Source of the DNA: Phymatolithon calcareum
Taxonomy: Eukaryota > Rhodophyta > Florideophyceae > Hapalidiales
Reading direction: 5' to 3'
DNA length: 64,000 nucleotides
Assembly (NCBI GenBank): GCA_977006965.1
Contig: OZ345366.1
Coordinates: 434,001 to 498,000 of the forward strand
The notes under the pieces are model-generated. The model did no database searches, was not told the origin of the DNA, and saw only the letters and a program-made list of their open reading frames with translations. Of the stretch, positions 1 through 9,701 are shown piece after piece. How positions within the stretch are numbered: position 1 is the stretch's first letter; each line of letters opens with the position of its first letter. The position numbers were made by a program, and so were the translations under genes.

Positions 1-1
1 T

Positions 2-211
2 AATGAAGATTCCGATCGCCGGGCAATCGACACGCAAGAAATTGCAGTCATTGGAATTTTAACGACTGGGTCTCGCCAATCATCGCTATCGAAAAAAATG
101 CTGCGCGTTGCAACTTTCAGGCGACCCACTCGCGCCGTCGTCGAGAGTCGAGACGTGAGTGATTTGACAGGCTCACGCATATCGTCGCATTTTGTTATTA
201 GACGATATTGA
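2..211 (+). CDS. Possible C-terminal end of an upstream gene (partial)
   Basis: An open frame enters at the left edge and stops with TGA at 209-211, giving about 69 residues rich in Arg and Ser, with no start in the window. I do not recognise it. It runs in the same direction as COG5 and ends about 245 bases before that gene's ATG. A competing reading is the other open frame at 168-386, which could be a last exon after a short intron (GTGAGT at 155-160, TTATTAG ending at 201). The two cannot both be right, and neither has a family match I can name. Confidence 0.25.
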   Translation, partial: NEDSDRRAIDTQEIAVIGILTTGSRQSSLSKKMLRVATFRRPTRAVVESRDVSDLTGSRISSHFVIRRY

Positions 212-457
212 CAGGCAATGTCGGAAATTAGCACTTCTCCATCGTCAAGCAGCAGTAATGAGAAGCGTCCAGGGCGATTACGAGCAGGTTCCATCTTTCA
301 GCAGAGCCCTACGCCGAATGAGCCGGCGCAAGAGCGCTTCAGCTCGTGGTAGAGTGCAAGCAAGCAGCATCTCCGACAACTTGTAAAGTTTCGGTTACAG
401 GTGCCGTGCAGCCTCTTCAAGAGTTGTTACCGCTCACGTCATCTCAGAATAAAAAAC

Positions 458-2986
458 ATGCCACGTGTACAACGACCACATTGGACACTTTTTGACAATC
501 ACTACCAAGAAGAGGATGTCTGGGATAACTCCGCATTGGACCCGAAAATGCCTGGCGTGATTGCTAAACCAGATGAGGATCAGAGTGCCCAAGATATTGA
601 ACAGCTTGTGAGCGAGCTCCGGGAAGATGAAGATCTGCGCGTGTTTTTAGAGACCGGATTCGAACCGACGCGTCATGTTGGTCAGGTCGTACGCGAAGGT
701 CGCGTTGCAGCCGCGCTCCAAAATTCACAGCGCGCAGAAGCGATTTTATCTGCAAGAGTACGCGAGGAAGTGATTGAAAGAAAGGAGGCGCTTCTCGCGG
801 AGGTAGAGGCCGTGGCTGCACTTGAGAAAGAGGTGGCAACTGTCGCAAATGGTGTAGCGTCGTTGTCAACTGCGTCATCTGCACTTGTGGAAGCGCTTGA
901 GGGGCCGTATCTTCCAATGGAGCGGTCCGTCCGACGCATGCAGAATCTTTGCGATGCGGCCGACCTTCTTGCAGCAGTGTCAAGGTTCCGTTATTGCACC
1001 AAAAAGCTGTCCGATGCTGGTCTGCTCCCGATCGACCCGGCAATGGCTGCAAACCCCGCAGTTCTTCCACCGGCGGCGGAGGCATTGAAAGAGCTTGAGG
1101 CCCTTATTGCTCCTGGATGCGTTCCGCGACTTGAAAAAGTCGATGGGCTTTTGAAAAGTATCGTTGGCGTGAAAAAGGCATCTCCAGAATTGCGTCGACG
1201 TGCCGCGGCAATGTTGAAACTTGGACTGGCGGAGAGAAACCAGGTTGAAGTCGAAGCAGCAGTCAGTGCCTTTTATTCCCTCGGTGTGCTGCCAGATCGT
1301 GTCAACTCCGAAATAGCCCGACTTTTGTCTGATACACAGTCTGCTCTGCATCGAGGACTGGAAGGGCCGAGACTTCTAAAGCAATCAGTAACGCGCGGAA
1401 CGGGTGCGGGAGCCTCAAGTTCTTCGTTTACTTCCTCAGCGGACCTTGTTGGCAGTCGGAATATCCATGTTTGGAACGGCGTGGACAAGATGCTTGACGC
1501 AATTGCGGAGGCTTGTTGCAAAGCAGTTCTTCTTCAACAAGTACTTTCCAAGAAATACTGCGATGTTACCCACCTTTCTCTTCTTCACGAGCCTATTGCG
1601 TCTAACTTTATTGACTCTGTCGCCAAAGCACTCTCCGAACAAATTGGAATTGTCAGCCGCACGCGTCACCAGCGCCCTTCCGCAAACGTTGTTTTCTTAG
1701 CTTTGGCTGAAGGTTTTCCAAAGTTGCGTTCAGCTCTATCCGCTGTTGTATCGCGAGTCGATGCTTTTGCTCGTGTTTCGCCAGCACCTATAACCAATAT
1801 CGCTCCCAACCCGAAGTATCCATTCATTCCGAATCATGCATTCATTGAAAATACTTTAATGAACACCGTTACTGAAATCGAAACTCACTATCTGACGGCA
1901 TCGCTGGAGAGACTCACAAACTCCGTCGCCTCTTCGTTCAACAGACGTTCGCAACCGAGCGAGTCCGAGGCACTGGCGTTCGCAAAATTGCTAGCTCAGG
2001 AATTATCTGCCGCTCGTGAAGATAACAAATTATTGCAAACTGCGACTAACAACGTTGCAACCGCGTTGCGTCTGTACAAAAGCCATGCTGAAGATTATGC
2101 AGCTGCCACAGCCCCTGACGTGGACCGCCACCGGTCGTCGAGAGAGGCTACTGAATGGCACCTGCTTGGCTTGCACAATGGAATTGTCACATTGGCAACC
2201 TATGCTCGCCGGGTTCTCGGTGTGAACCAGGATGGGACTGGCGAGTTACCTGCGTCCATTGTCAAGGAAGTCAACAGTCTATGCACCCTGGCCGGTCTGT
2301 TCCTCAACGGACCGTTTTCACAATGCCGTCAAGAAGTTCAGCGTTCAATGCTGCGAATGCACACCGAAAACTTGGAGGGCGATATGGGCGACGAAGGGTG
2401 CAGTGTGTACGTGATGGATGTCGCTGCTCAGCTTTCGTTGTTTGCGGACGGAACTATTGCGCCCTTGGCAAGATCCCAAGCTCTCGGACAGAAAACTTTA
2501 GAGCTCGCGCGCTGGGTTGTGCACTTCTTCGTGCGCCATGTCAGCGTTGTGCGCTCCATGTCTGAGCTTGTGCGCATGCGTCTATCCACGGATATTGCTC
2601 GATTGGAGCTTGCCGTTGAGAGCCTATGTGCCGTACGCGCACTCGGCAAAAGTTATAAAGGGCTGCGCGCTCTCAGAAGTATGCTGCTCATTCCTGTGGA
2701 GGATTTGATGGCACCCGATGAGGCGTTCCTGGACGACATGCGGTGCTTGTCAAAATCGTCATTGATGAGTGTGTTGATATCTCGTGCAAATAACGAAGCG
2801 CTCGAGCATCCCCACCACCGCAAGAAAGTTTCCCCAGATGCATACGTCTCTTGGCTGGAACAGCACACGGAAGAGGAAGCATGGAAAGATATCGAAGCAT
2901 CAATTCGTGCGTACGAGTCCGCCACATCTCCGGACGAGTGGTGCATTGAACATAAAGCCATTAAGCATTTAGGGACGATCTTGTGA
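458..2986 (+). CDS. COG5: Conserved oligomeric Golgi complex subunit 5 (COG5)
   Basis: Subunit 5 of the eight-subunit COG complex, which tethers vesicles for retrograde traffic within the Golgi. The predicted protein is 842 aa, close to the 839 aa of human COG5. Residues about 55-175 carry the family's N-terminal signature: an acidic stretch, then VFLETGFEP, a long amphipathic coiled coil and the EPY-like segment LEGPYLPMERSV. The rest is helical, as expected for a CATCHR-fold tether. The start is the ATG at 458 in AAAAAACATGCC context. The frame stays open upstream to a GTG at 401, but that is an unlikely start in a eukaryote. The gene is intronless. A polyadenylation hexamer AATAAA lies about 85 bases after the stop. 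It converges on the orphan gene at 3117-5144. Confidence 0.88.
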   Translation: MPRVQRPHWTLFDNHYQEEDVWDNSALDPKMPGVIAKPDEDQSAQDIEQLVSELREDEDLRVFLETGFEPTRHVGQVVREGRVAAALQNSQRAEAILSARVREEVIERKEALLAEVEAVAALEKEVATVANGVASLSTASSALVEALEGPYLPMERSVRRMQNLCDAADLLAAVSRFRYCTKKLSDAGLLPIDPAMAANPAVLPPAAEALKELEALIAPGCVPRLEKVDGLLKSIVGVKKASPELRRRAAAMLKLGLAERNQVEVEAAVSAFYSLGVLPDRVNSEIARLLSDTQSALHRGLEGPRLLKQSVTRGTGAGASSSSFTSSADLVGSRNIHVWNGVDKMLDAIAEACCKAVLLQQVLSKKYCDVTHLSLLHEPIASNFIDSVAKALSEQIGIVSRTRHQRPSANVVFLALAEGFPKLRSALSAVVSRVDAFARVSPAPITNIAPNPKYPFIPNHAFIENTLMNTVTEIETHYLTASLERLTNSVASSFNRRSQPSESEALAFAKLLAQELSAAREDNKLLQTATNNVATALRLYKSHAEDYAAATAPDVDRHRSSREATEWHLLGLHNGIVTLATYARRVLGVNQDGTGELPASIVKEVNSLCTLAGLFLNGPFSQCRQEVQRSMLRMHTENLEGDMGDEGCSVYVMDVAAQLSLFADGTIAPLARSQALGQKTLELARWVVHFFVRHVSVVRSMSELVRMRLSTDIARLELAVESLCAVRALGKSYKGLRALRSMLLIPVEDLMAPDEAFLDDMRCLSKSSLMSVLISRANNEALEHPHHRKKVSPDAYVSWLEQHTEEEAWKDIEASIRAYESATSPDEWCIEHKAIKHLGTIL

Positions 2987-3069
2987 TGTCGAAAGTAGGG
3001 AAAGCGTTCGAGCTTGCGGTGAGTAAAAGACGGAAATCGACGACCATAGACCTTAATGTCTGGCGAAGT

Positions 3070-3122
3070 TCAATAAAAACACAAGGTGCAATTAGTAACA
3101 TCATCGAAGATCTGTTTTATTC
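3070..3122. terminator. Convergent polyadenylation region
   Basis: AATAAA at about 3070-3075 serves COG5 on the plus strand. TTTATT at about 3115-3120 reads AATAAA on the minus strand and sits at the stop of the converging gene. Only about 130 bases separate the two stop codons, so the 3' ends probably overlap. Confidence 0.5.
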
Positions 3123-5144
3123 GATCGTAATAACATCGGGAGAGGTGCCGCTGCCCTGACGCCAGCTTGATTCATTGCTCAGGGACTTTGGTTGGACAGG
3201 TAAATTGGATTGATCTTCACCCTCTGCCCCAGTCGTCCGCTCTCCTGAATCAAGTGGAAAGTGCGATCTGAAACCGGAGTCAATGTCCGCAATTAAGGAT
3301 GATTCCCCGTGGCGTTGTATTTGCCCACCCTTGCCATTGGAAGAAGCATCGTTGACCTGGGCATGTGGGTTACTGTACCGCTCCTCTTCAGTGGTTGCCT
3401 GATGATTTCTGAAACCCGCATTTAGTCGGTGTGTGCTGTTTGGTAAGAGCGCCACTTCGCATAATGCGGGCAAATGATTACGCACGTGCTCCTCCTCGTG
3501 AGAATCGTCTTCGAGTTGCTGTTTGATATATGGGGTGTCTTCGTGTGCACTGCATTTCCCAAACTCTTCAAGTTGCTGATTGGGGTTGACAGGCGCGCTG
3601 TTGTTACATTCGGTGCGGTTTCCGATCTGTGGTTCAATATCCCGGGGGTTCTCGGATGCATATACATCCACTGGCTGGTTTGATACATTTTCCAATTTGG
3701 GATGAGACTGCGGGTTGTTACCATCACCGAGTTTCTGCTCGACATATTCAGACTGATGCTCGGGCTCAGCAGTTGTTCGAAGACCACAATTTTGTGCATT
3801 TTCCGCACCATTGTGCAGAGGGTCGCCCCAGCGCGTTCCGTTTAGCTGCAAAGTGGACAAACCCGTGGGGCCGTTCTGCTTCCGTGCGTGGTGCGCCACA
3901 GTGGGATTATACAACTCATTGGTTAAGTGATTAGTGGGCCCACTCAAGTGTAAGTCGCCCGTGTGTATGGGGTTTTCAGTGCTCACCCTTCGAATGGACG
4001 AAGGTGTTGAGGGCTGGGAAGCAGGCGTTTGAGTTCCACTGCCCGGTGTTTTGTTAGGATCGGATATATTCTGGTGATTGTTGTCCTGCTTGAAAAGGTT
4101 CAAATCGAGAGTAAATCCATATGAATGCAGCTTGCCCTTATGTAGCCCATTCAACATTGCATTTGAATAACCGGACCGCTTTCGCCTGCTCCGACTTCTT
4201 CCGTTGACATGCAGCTCTCTTCCTTCGATTTGATAGTCGGTGTTCAACTTGAATGACTCAGCCAACAGAGGGTAAACGTTCGCATTAATTTGGGTTTTGA
4301 TTAGTTCCGACAGAGTCAGCCGTGGCGTGCCTAATCGCATAGAGTCATGGGATGTGCGTGCCTCGTCGAAAAAAGATTGCAATTTTACAAAAGACTTTTC
4401 CGTCGGAACGGCACAATTGGTTTGTGAGAGTAACTCTTCGAGTGCAGCGTACATCCCCTTCGACGTGTGCTCGAATGCATGTTCAAGGCACTCAAGTCTT
4501 GCAATAGCTTTTTCCATCAAAAAGCCTTCGATTGATGTTTCTGCGGTAGGGGTTCCTTCTCTGGACGAGCGAGCCGAAGTCTTCTTCTTTTTCTTTGGAC
4601 GCAGCGCATCTACGCTGTTAGGGCAATACGACGGGAAGCTGCTCTTGCTCCGATTCTGCCCAATGTCGGTGTTCAGCAAAGATGACTTCGCCAACGCTCG
4701 AGACAATTTGGCCTTCTCGGCTTGCAACAGAGCCTCGATAGCAGAGAAGGCCTGCAATGGGGCACTGAACTTGTGCAAATATGCACGCTTTTGTGCGCTT
4801 ATCTCATCGCTTTCCTGATTGGAGTAGCCGTGCCTTTTTCGTGCCGTCTCGGTAATTCGAAAGCACTCAAGCGGCCCTGGGTAAACAGCTTCGAGCGAGC
4901 TTCGGACCCGTTTCGGGGTGCCTTCTTTTTTCGACGAAGTAGGCTTTTGGCTCTTGCGAAGGATGCCGGCGAGACGGGCGCGTTCCGCCTGTGCCGCCTC
5001 CTCATGGCGCGAAACGTAGACTTCGTCGTCCGTGTCGTCTTCAGATAAGGCATCTTCCCGAGAGAGGGGCGAAAGTGGTGTATGTGGGAGAGTCTTCCAC
5101 GTGGGGGTCAGTATGTTGGCGCGAGGATGGATGCTCGAACCCAT
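3117..5144 (-). CDS. Orphan disordered, probably nuclear protein (675 aa)
   Basis: Not recognised. The single frame starts at a good ATG (5142-5144). The first 80 residues are acidic and Ser/Thr-Pro-rich (SREDALSEDDTDDE) with a short charged helix (HEEAAQAERARL). Residues about 90-190 contain several basic clusters, including KPTSSKKEGTPKRVR and PKKKKKTSARSSR, both good nuclear-localisation candidates. A helical patch follows at about 205-300 (FLMEKAIARLECLEHAF...), then a basic RSRSRRKRSG. The C-terminal 330 residues are Asn/Gln/His-rich and low in complexity, with no predicted fold. There are no membrane segments or signal peptide. The stop lies about 130 bases from COG5's. It could be a fast-evolving transcription or chromatin factor, but that is only a guess from composition. 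Confidence 0.6.
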   Translation of the reverse strand: MGSSIHPRANILTPTWKTLPHTPLSPLSREDALSEDDTDDEVYVSRHEEAAQAERARLAGILRKSQKPTSSKKEGTPKRVRSSLEAVYPGPLECFRITETARKRHGYSNQESDEISAQKRAYLHKFSAPLQAFSAIEALLQAEKAKLSRALAKSSLLNTDIGQNRSKSSFPSYCPNSVDALRPKKKKKTSARSSREGTPTAETSIEGFLMEKAIARLECLEHAFEHTSKGMYAALEELLSQTNCAVPTEKSFVKLQSFFDEARTSHDSMRLGTPRLTLSELIKTQINANVYPLLAESFKLNTDYQIEGRELHVNGRSRSRRKRSGYSNAMLNGLHKGKLHSYGFTLDLNLFKQDNNHQNISDPNKTPGSGTQTPASQPSTPSSIRRVSTENPIHTGDLHLSGPTNHLTNELYNPTVAHHARKQNGPTGLSTLQLNGTRWGDPLHNGAENAQNCGLRTTAEPEHQSEYVEQKLGDGNNPQSHPKLENVSNQPVDVYASENPRDIEPQIGNRTECNNSAPVNPNQQLEEFGKCSAHEDTPYIKQQLEDDSHEEEHVRNHLPALCEVALLPNSTHRLNAGFRNHQATTEEERYSNPHAQVNDASSNGKGGQIQRHGESSLIADIDSGFRSHFPLDSGERTTGAEGEDQSNLPVQPKSLSNESSWRQGSGTSPDVITIE

Positions 5145-5431
5145 TTCGCTTGGAGTACTGTACTTTGCGCGTTATCGGCAGCATAGGGATCGTGAAATTT
5201 TACCTACATGCCGGCCCGATGAAGAATGTCACCTTGGGTGGTTTCTTTCCCTGGTTGCAGAGCATCAAACAAGAAAGAATTTTCAAAAAATTAACCAATT
5301 GCCATTGGTTTGGGCATCTGAACTTTGTCTGATTCTCTCTCTCCGTTTCAAAAGAGTACCAAAAAAGTCATTTTCGAATTTCCGTTCTTTGTTTCCATTG
5401 GATCAACACGTTTCGCGCGCCCCCAAAGGCC

Positions 5432-5453
5432 CCAATGAGACATGTCTCATTGG
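5432..5453. repeat. Perfect 22-bp palindrome
   Basis: Two 11-bp arms with no spacer; centre GACATGTC. Base-perfect. Confidence 0.9.
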
Positions 5454-5560
5454 CGGCTCTGCAGAGGACTGGAGGCAGTTTCTGTATGCTTATGACTGAG
5501 CTCAATCATTGGCCCTGATCAAGATCAGATCGTCTGAAATCAGTGAGTCATGCTGAGCTC

Positions 5561-5605
5561 GCAAATTTTCGAAATGTGTATCTGATGCACATTTCGAAAA
5601 TTTGC
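5561..5605. repeat. Inverted repeat, 18-bp perfect arms, 9-nt loop
   Basis: Arms 5561-5578 and 5588-5605 are exact reverse complements. Confidence 0.92.
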
Positions 5606-6087
5606 ATGCCTCCTGGCAACATCACACAAAGCGAATAGAGAGGAGAACGGAAAGCGTTTATGATAGAAGCGCCCCTGGCAGATCTTATGCCTGCGACCAT
5701 AACAAGCAGGGCTGGCTCTGTGAATAGAAAAGAGAAAATGCTGTACATGGCAAAGGAAAAGAATTGCGGCCTGTTCCTCTCGTAATTCCTCTCTCATTTC
5801 TGGCTAACAATCGGTCGGTTACACTTGCGGTGTCGGTAAGGCTGCGGCGATAACTCTTAGAAAAGGTCAAAGACATGATGTGACACCTGAAAGCTGACAA
5901 ATATCACTCCACTGGCCCGTGTGCAGTCCATCAGATATTGGCTCTTGTATAGCACACAGACAGTTGTTGGAAAATGTAGAAAAGAGTCGCCCGATTCTTA
6001 CGCATTGGAGTGCAATTTTTAAAGAGTTCAAAACGAGGATTTCGGGGGCAGTCTTAAGAGCGTGAAGAAAATCCAGGTGTACCTACA

Positions 6088-6160
6088 GTGTATGCTTATG
6101 ATTTTATGGTAGTACCTTGCAGGGCCCCCTGGCGTAAGGGAAAGAGACAACTAACTAAAA
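6088..6160 (+). repeat. Dispersed repeat, copy 1 (tRNA A-box-like core)
   Basis: It shares with 6741-6816 a core reading TATGGTAGTACCT, then CCCCTGGCG, GGGAAAGAG and CTAACTAA. The core resembles a tRNA A-box, but I see no B-box. It may be a SINE head or another short mobile sequence. Confidence 0.5.
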
Positions 6161-6740
6161 GTTTCAATTATTTACAGAGGAACCGCTTGTCGTGCCTGCC
6201 TTGCCCGAGTGTATTCGGCCGGAAGAGTGTGCATTCAAGCGGGGCGCCACATACGCCAGCACCATATGATAAACGTGGAGCAAGCCGGTGCGTCATGCTG
6301 CCAGCTTCCCACGTTTCATTCCAGGTACAGTAGACAAATGGAAATGATATATAGACGGTTCAAGAAGAACTCTGTTTGCAGTGCCATTATGGCAACGCGT
6401 TCGCTGCGGGAGAGATCGTTTTTTCGAGTACTGTATCAAATAATTTGCAATTTGCGAGGGTGACTGCTACCCGGACAGCATTCTGTCGTTTCGTGAAATG
6501 AGATGATGTACTTGTGGTATGGTAGTGGAAGCGGACGACCAGGGCGCATGACATGACGATCACAGATTGCACATCCCAAAGGGGATAGAATTTATTGCTC
6601 TAAATATACTATGATGTATCATACACGTGCACTCCCGCATGTGCGGAGGACAGTGCTGCAGAATAGAAGCATGGACAATGGAAAAGAAAGCAACAGTACA
6701 GGCCTACGACAACCGAGATGGAGGACTCAGGCAACTGAAA

Positions 6741-6816
6741 TATTTGTCAGTGTGTGGTTATGGTTTAATGGTAGTACCTGGCACCCCTGGCGAGGGGGAA
6801 AGAGGCATCTAACTAA
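6741..6816 (+). repeat. Dispersed repeat, copy 2
   Basis: Second copy of the sequence at 6088-6160, in the same orientation about 650 bases downstream, diverged by small indels. The context TGGTTTAATGGTAGTACC is more tRNA-like here than in copy 1. Confidence 0.5.
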
Positions 6817-7215
6817 CGCATTTGCAAGTATCTAATGTGTGTTTTCTCCCATCTTGTGCTCACCAACTGAGTGATCACATGATACATTTCATTCGCGGTG
6901 ATTGATTTGAGGTCTTGGCCCGTCAATGTATGAACATGACGGCCTGACTACAGTAACCTTACTTTGCTGTCTACTGTAAACATCATCATGGTAGAGTGGC
7001 AATTCAGGCAACAGAGCAAGCAAAATTGATGCTGGAAGTCCCCAATTTAATGGAATTAAGGCGTTTATGTAAACCTGCAAGCTGCATTGAGCTTCTACAG
7101 TATTTCCAACAAAATTTTGAAAGTTGAAAATGCACCGAGTGCTAAAGAAGGTGATCTATTTTGGCGAAGTGTCGTTTTTGATCGCAGTGGGAACCAATTA
7201 GTGTTTACGACGAGA

Positions 7216-7255
7216 GTCCCGTATTCGGGGCATTCGACTATGCCGAATACGGGAC
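7216..7255. repeat. Inverted repeat, 13-bp perfect arms
   Basis: Arms 7216-7228 and 7243-7255 are exact reverse complements around a 14-nt loop. Confidence 0.9.
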
Positions 7256-7883
7256 TGTCGTGCAAATGCGCAAGATACTCGGCGAGGGCTCCTAATAAAC
7301 AAAGTCTTTAGAGAGCTTACGTCCAAATTCAAAACGTCACGACGGGTGTATGATATACAGTACGTTTCCAGGTGCAGGGCCTCTGGTGATGGAAAATGAC
7401 CCTGTCCACCGCGGTGGTCACATGAAAAGATTTACTGTACGGAAGAAAAGGACTGAAAGTCGTAGTTACAGCACAGGATTGAAGACTCGCATGATGCGAT
7501 GCTCGACGTCACCCTGACAAAGCCAGTCCCCATACACCCTGCAGGTGTGTGTCATACGGTGTGTGCTGTCTAACTAATTGTACTTCCCAGCTGATTGACA
7601 ATACTGAACACCACTTCTTAGGCTAAACGAGTCCCGATTTGGAAGAACAGCATGTTGATTTGGAGCTGTTCCAATGTTCACAAGGCCAAATATAGTCGTA
7701 CTGTATTCAACTCCCCAAAGGCTTCAAATGCTTGCCGGTCAGGACTACAATTGTAGACAACATGATAGTTATGTGCGAAGGGAGAACTGGGGCCATATGA
7801 AGGATATAGTAATCGTCAGCAGATTTCGCACGACCTCAGCCGGAATGACAACACAGCCAGCAATGTTACGTGTTCAAGGTGCG

Positions 7884-7934
7884 ATTTGGTTGACGGCATG
7901 CGTTCCATGATGGAACGCATGCCTTCAACCAAAT
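7884..7934. repeat. 51-bp near-perfect palindrome
   Basis: Arms 7884-7908 and 7910-7934 (25 bp each) differ at a single position and are separated by one base. It would extrude as a near-perfect cruciform, or fold as a hairpin if transcribed. Confidence 0.92.
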
Positions 7935-8317
7935 TGCCACCCTCGTCTTCGCGCACAGCGCAGTAGTGTACCTCCTTTCTCAATCCCTCGGCGCCAGTAT
8001 GCCTTCCGAGAAGCCTTCATATGGCCCGCGTGAAGACGGACTGCCAATTAAATTTGCCTATTGCGCCGGTTGGCCTTCTGTCCGGTTCCGTAGAGCGAAA
8101 ACACGCACGGTGGAATACCACGTTAAACGAGAAAAAATGCTCAGTGTAAGCTTTGAGCAATCAGTTTGTCGCAGTCACAAAGAGAGCCTCCTTCTGCAGG
8201 TTGTCACGAGTTCCAAAAAACAGCGGCAACATACACATTTACACAGCAGCAGGCGGCCGAAACCGGAGACCTCCAAACGAACGCTCTTTATTCCAGTTTG
8301 TGCGGTCCTCTTATCTG

Positions 8318-8640
8318 CAATGGAAGCATGTTTACAGAATGGTAAGCGGTACTGACTTTTCGGCGCAGACAATAGTGTACCTCGGTGTCAATTTCCGTTG
8401 GTCGTCAGTTCAAAAGTTGCTTCATCACCAAAATTTTTGCGGGCAGGAATGAACCTCAAAATAAGAGTTGCTTCAAACGAAGGCAATACTACACGTTCAC
8501 ACCAGTGGACAATGGAAGCATATTTACAGCATGATAAAATTTGATAGATTTTTCGCCCACAGACAATAGTGTACCACGGTGACAATTTCCGTTGGTCGTC
8601 CGTTCAATATGGCTGCATCATCAAAATTGCACCCCTAATT
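8318..8640. repeat. Tandem repeat, period about 192 bp
   Basis: Copy 1 (8318-8450) and copy 2 (8510-8640) share CAATGGAAGCAT, CAGACAATAGTGTACC, CAATTTCCGTTGGTCGTC and a CATCA.CAAAATT stretch in the same order. The sequence between them (GAAGGCAATACTAC) recurs after copy 2, so the array is at least two full units, moderately diverged. Confidence 0.7.
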
Positions 8641-9401
8641 GAGCACCAAAGACACATATCAAAAAAGAGCTCTCTGAAGGCAATAGCACTACTGTACCAC
8701 TCTCCCCGCGCTGTTGTCTAATATATGACATATGACAGGCATGCTCTATCTACCATGCATCTGTATCATACACTTCTACTATATGAGTTTTTCATTGGAG
8801 GAAGGCAAACGTTGACGGGTTGTCAGGGAATGCAACTGACATCACTCTTGCCAACACTGACCGGTGACTGACTCATATTCCCTTGAGGCGCCAGCGCGGC
8901 CAAGCTGTCGGAGTCAGCTCAATAAATGCATTGTATGATACAGACCGGAATGCGAAACAAACCACGTCGCGAGGCCGTGTATACCGCGGGGGCACCCGCC
9001 CCAGTCCGCCCGCCTGCACAACGGCGCATGATGCGCCGTCGTGCGCGCTCCTCCGCCCGCAGTGCGTCATTCGCACGGCTTTGAAACTGCGCAACACAAA
9101 GGAGATTTAGTTGTCGCACTGATTGTGCTCAAATGGAGCGCAATCGGCACATGGGTGACGTGCCGTGTCTTCGTCAGTTGTGTGCGCCGTGATTGATATT
9201 CTTCCCGCACGTTGCCTCCCCCAACCTTGCAAAAGGCAACTGCCCAAAACAGCACCATTTCGCTGTTGTGGTACTGTAAGTCAAGCGAAACATGCGATGC
9301 TGTAGAGCGTCAGCTGACGTTGGTGCTCATTTTGTACGCTGTACATGAATGAATTAACCGTGGCATTCGATACAGTATGATCCTATGTGGATTTCCCCGG
9401 T

Positions 9402-9409
9402 CTATAAAT
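9402..9409 (+). promoter_or_regulatory. TATA box
   Basis: CTATAAAT lies 35-42 bases before the ATG at 9444. This is a plausible core promoter for the small frame that follows, with a very short leader. Confidence 0.45.
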
Positions 9410-9443
9410 CCGCATCACGGTCGTCCGCTCCACTCCGCTCAAC

Positions 9444-9701
9444 ATGCAACAGAAAATCACAACACACACACACACACACAAACCCAAACGAACCGTCAAG
9501 CTCACCTCCCCAACCTCCGAGACCATGAATCCTCCCTACGTCCCGCATCCTCGAACGCCTCCGCGTCCCCTGCGACCCGCGAGGACTATGCCGCGTCAAC
9601 CGCGCCGTGTGCCGGCCGCGGACCCGCCGGCTCCGCCGGTGTTTCGTCTGCCTCCGTCCGGCTCCATCAACACACTTCGTCATGCAGCCCGCGGTGGCTA
9701 A
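9444..9701 (+). CDS. Possible small Pro/Arg-rich protein (85 aa)
   Basis: Not recognised. Just after a TATA box, an ATG (AACATGC) opens 85 codons. The first part encodes a His-Thr run from an (AC)n microsatellite at about 9463-9480. From the in-frame ATG at 9525 the composition changes to MNPPYVPHPRTPPRPLRPAR and stays Pro/Arg-rich to the stop, with locally higher GC than its surroundings. The true start may therefore be 9525 (58 aa). It may also be the first exon of a spliced gene. Support comes only from the promoter and composition. No homology is evident. Confidence 0.35.
   Translation: MQQKITTHTHTHKPKRTVKLTSPTSETMNPPYVPHPRTPPRPLRPARTMPRQPRRVPAADPPAPPVFRLPPSGSINTLRHAARGG

Larger units (their letters stand above)
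5145..9400. other. Gene-poor region with palindromes and repeats
   Basis: No convincing gene in about 4.2 kb. All open frames are under 160 codons and look random. It holds at least four palindromes (5432, 5561, 7216, 7884), a duplicated 65-bp sequence (6088 and 6741), a tandem repeat of about 192 bp (8318-8640) and many TACAGTA/TACTGTA words. Confidence 0.7.

Noticed and set aside
564-2961. Several antisense frames inside COG5
   Set aside because: Shadows of the real gene on the opposite strand or in other phases, without domain content.
2985-3158. 57-codon frame starting on COG5's stop (TGATG)
   Set aside because: Stop-start overlap is a bacterial operon feature. In a eukaryote this lies in the 3' UTR and overlaps the converging gene.
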